From: Bacillota bacterium
GTDB lineage: Bacteria; Bacillota_G; SHA-98; UBA4971
Length of the DNA: 5,779 nt
Direction of reading: 5' to 3'
Assembly (NCBI GenBank): GCA_012512055.1
Contig: JAAZEW010000120.1
Location: 1-5,779, forward strand
Of the stretch, positions 4,724-5,779 are shown in pieces (position 1 is the first letter of the stretch; each line of letters starts with the position of its first letter). The notes beneath the pieces are model-generated. The model had not been told where the DNA came from. It did not search any database and worked only from the letters and a program-made list of their open reading frames with translations. Position numbers and translations under genes: made by a program.

Positions 4724-5779
4724 ATGTCCCGTGGTCTGACCTGGATTGTCTTAGCGATCTGTCTGGTGCTTCATACGACTCATTGCGCCGCGTCCACCGA
4801 GAACGTCAGCGAGTTTATCTCAGTTTTGGAGGAGAAGGGTTTCACAGTTCAGGAAGGCAGAGTAGGCAAGCTCAATGTTCTGGAGTTGTGCAGTGCAGGC
4901 TATGTCAACTACTGCTTCGGCAACAACGCAGGATTCCCATACGCTGTCTACATACTCCCCCCGTGTCCCGGACAAGACCCGTCACCGCTTCAGGCCCCTC
5001 CCATAGGATATGACCCTGACTCGGCAGATAACTACCCTGCCAACCTAGGCACCATCCCGGCAGGGATGACTTACAAGCTACGGCCTGATGAGGCGATTGT
5101 CCTGATAGGAACCACACCTCCTCAGGCCCGCTACTTCAGCTTCCGCAGCTATCTTGGGTTTGTCCAGAACAAGGCAGGGAAAGACTACACCGGCACGCCG
5201 ACTTTCGGCGATGATGAAATCGGATGGTATCACAGGATATACTGCAGCTTGGGTGACCCGCTGAATCACTTGAATATGTGGACAAGCAATACGCCCGGAG
5301 GTGCGCCCGGGAACGCCTTCAACAGCGAGACCGTTCTCATAACCACTGCTGACAAGGGCATAAACCGGATGATGCGAGATGCGCTCACCGCAGCCGGATA
5401 CAGTCCGGACATCATCAACGATGACAATATCCCCCCGGCTCTCGTCGACATGGGGCTGGAAAAGGGGAAAGACACGTTTCTGATGGTCGTAAGGGCTGCG
5501 CTCTGGGATGAACCTGAGACAGGCCGGGATTACATCGATAACCCCGGGGGCTGCCTGCGGGTGTTCCGCATAACGCCGAACACGCCCATGGACACCGAGG
5601 AGCCTTGGTCTGTGCCCGCACTTAAAGTGAGGGAGACCGGGGTGTCCGAGTATCAGATTGTCCCGAACGCTACGGCGGACCTGGAACACCTAAGGCAAGA
5701 GATAATCCGAAGACACGGCAGCCAAGAACTCAAGCAAGTGCATCTTGACACGAACATCTGGCTCCCTGAGGGGTATATA
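4724..5779 (+). CDS. Exported protein of unknown function, cysteine-containing (3' end beyond the window)
   Basis: 352 codons are open to the right edge without a stop. Residues 1-24 are a signal peptide: short basic start (MSRG), hydrophobic core LTWIVLAICLVL, and a probable signal peptidase I site around CAAS. Cys21 is not in a good lipobox, so a lipoprotein is unlikely. The mature part has Cys56, Cys64, Cys81, Cys174 and Cys277, which could pair in disulfides outside the cell. Visible blocks are LEEKGFTVQEGRVGKLNVLE from 35, YCFGNNAGFPYAVYILPPCP from 63, a Pro-rich loop at 82-100, and GTTPPQARYFSFRSYLGF from 129. A polar C-terminal part carries helical segments near 208-226 and 318-338. 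No catalytic motif or named domain is recognisable. The PPQARYF block looks like a conserved core of a large secreted family, but function is unknown. GC is clearly higher than in the patatin gene, which may point to a different origin. Sharing a promoter with the small ORF upstream is likely. Confidence 0.85.
   Translation, partial: MSRGLTWIVLAICLVLHTTHCAASTENVSEFISVLEEKGFTVQEGRVGKLNVLELCSAGYVNYCFGNNAGFPYAVYILPPCPGQDPSPLQAPPIGYDPDSADNYPANLGTIPAGMTYKLRPDEAIVLIGTTPPQARYFSFRSYLGFVQNKAGKDYTGTPTFGDDEIGWYHRIYCSLGDPLNHLNMWTSNTPGGAPGNAFNSETVLITTADKGINRMMRDALTAAGYSPDIINDDNIPPALVDMGLEKGKDTFLMVVRAALWDEPETGRDYIDNPGGCLRVFRITPNTPMDTEEPWSVPALKVRETGVSEYQIVPNATADLEHLRQEIIRRHGSQELKQVHLDTNIWLPEGYI

Noticed and set aside
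5078..5689. 203-codon minus-strand frame opposite the secreted-protein gene
   Set aside because: The plus strand carries a continuous frame with signal peptide and strong ribosome site; the antisense frame is a by-product of high GC.
1..5779. CRISPR array, tRNA, rRNA or riboswitch
   Set aside because: No regularly spaced direct repeats, cloverleaf pattern or recognisable conserved RNA core was seen in any intergenic stretch.

Overview
The window looks like a stretch of bacterial chromosome of moderate GC. Strong purine-rich ribosome binding sites (GGGAGGA, AGGAAGGA, AGGAG, GAGGGGGTG), a likely GTG start or two and exported proteins with classical signal peptides fit a Clostridia-like member of the Bacillota, but there is no rRNA or core marker gene, so this is a guess. 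One gene product has a beta-rich C-terminal half that ends in phenylalanine, as outer-membrane barrels do, so a diderm host should be kept in mind.

Layout. Positions 1-4205 are read on the minus strand and 4479-5779 on the plus strand; the stretch of about 270 bases between is a divergent intergenic region. In transcription order on the minus strand the genes are: a small MNT-type nucleotidyltransferase broken by a one-base frameshift (4205-3857); a TPR protein fused to a pRiA4b ORF-3-like domain (3748-2120); a 277-base gap with an operator-like inverted repeat; an exported patatin-like phospholipase (1842-223); and the start of an exported PIG-L/LmbE deacetylase that runs off the left edge. 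On the plus strand a good promoter precedes a 52-codon small ORF and then an exported, cysteine-containing protein of unknown function that runs off the right edge. Neither edge gene has a stop inside the window.

How they work together. The patatin and PIG-L genes share one base (stop TAG, start GTG), so they are almost certainly co-transcribed and translationally coupled. Both products carry signal peptides, which suggests a joint extracytoplasmic role on acyl lipids and N-acetylated sugars or glycolipids (inference). The TPR-pRiA4b gene and the nucleotidyltransferase remnant look like accessory genes with no clear link to that pair. The right-hand secreted gene is visibly richer in GC (about 60% in sampled lines, against low to mid 40s in parts of the patatin gene) and may have a different history.

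I found no CRISPR array, tRNA, rRNA, insertion sequence or phage gene. I do not see a convincing new defence or mobile system. The points most worth following up are the coupled exported hydrolase pair with the barrel-like tail, the frameshifted nucleotidyltransferase without a HEPN partner, and the small-ORF plus secreted-protein unit.
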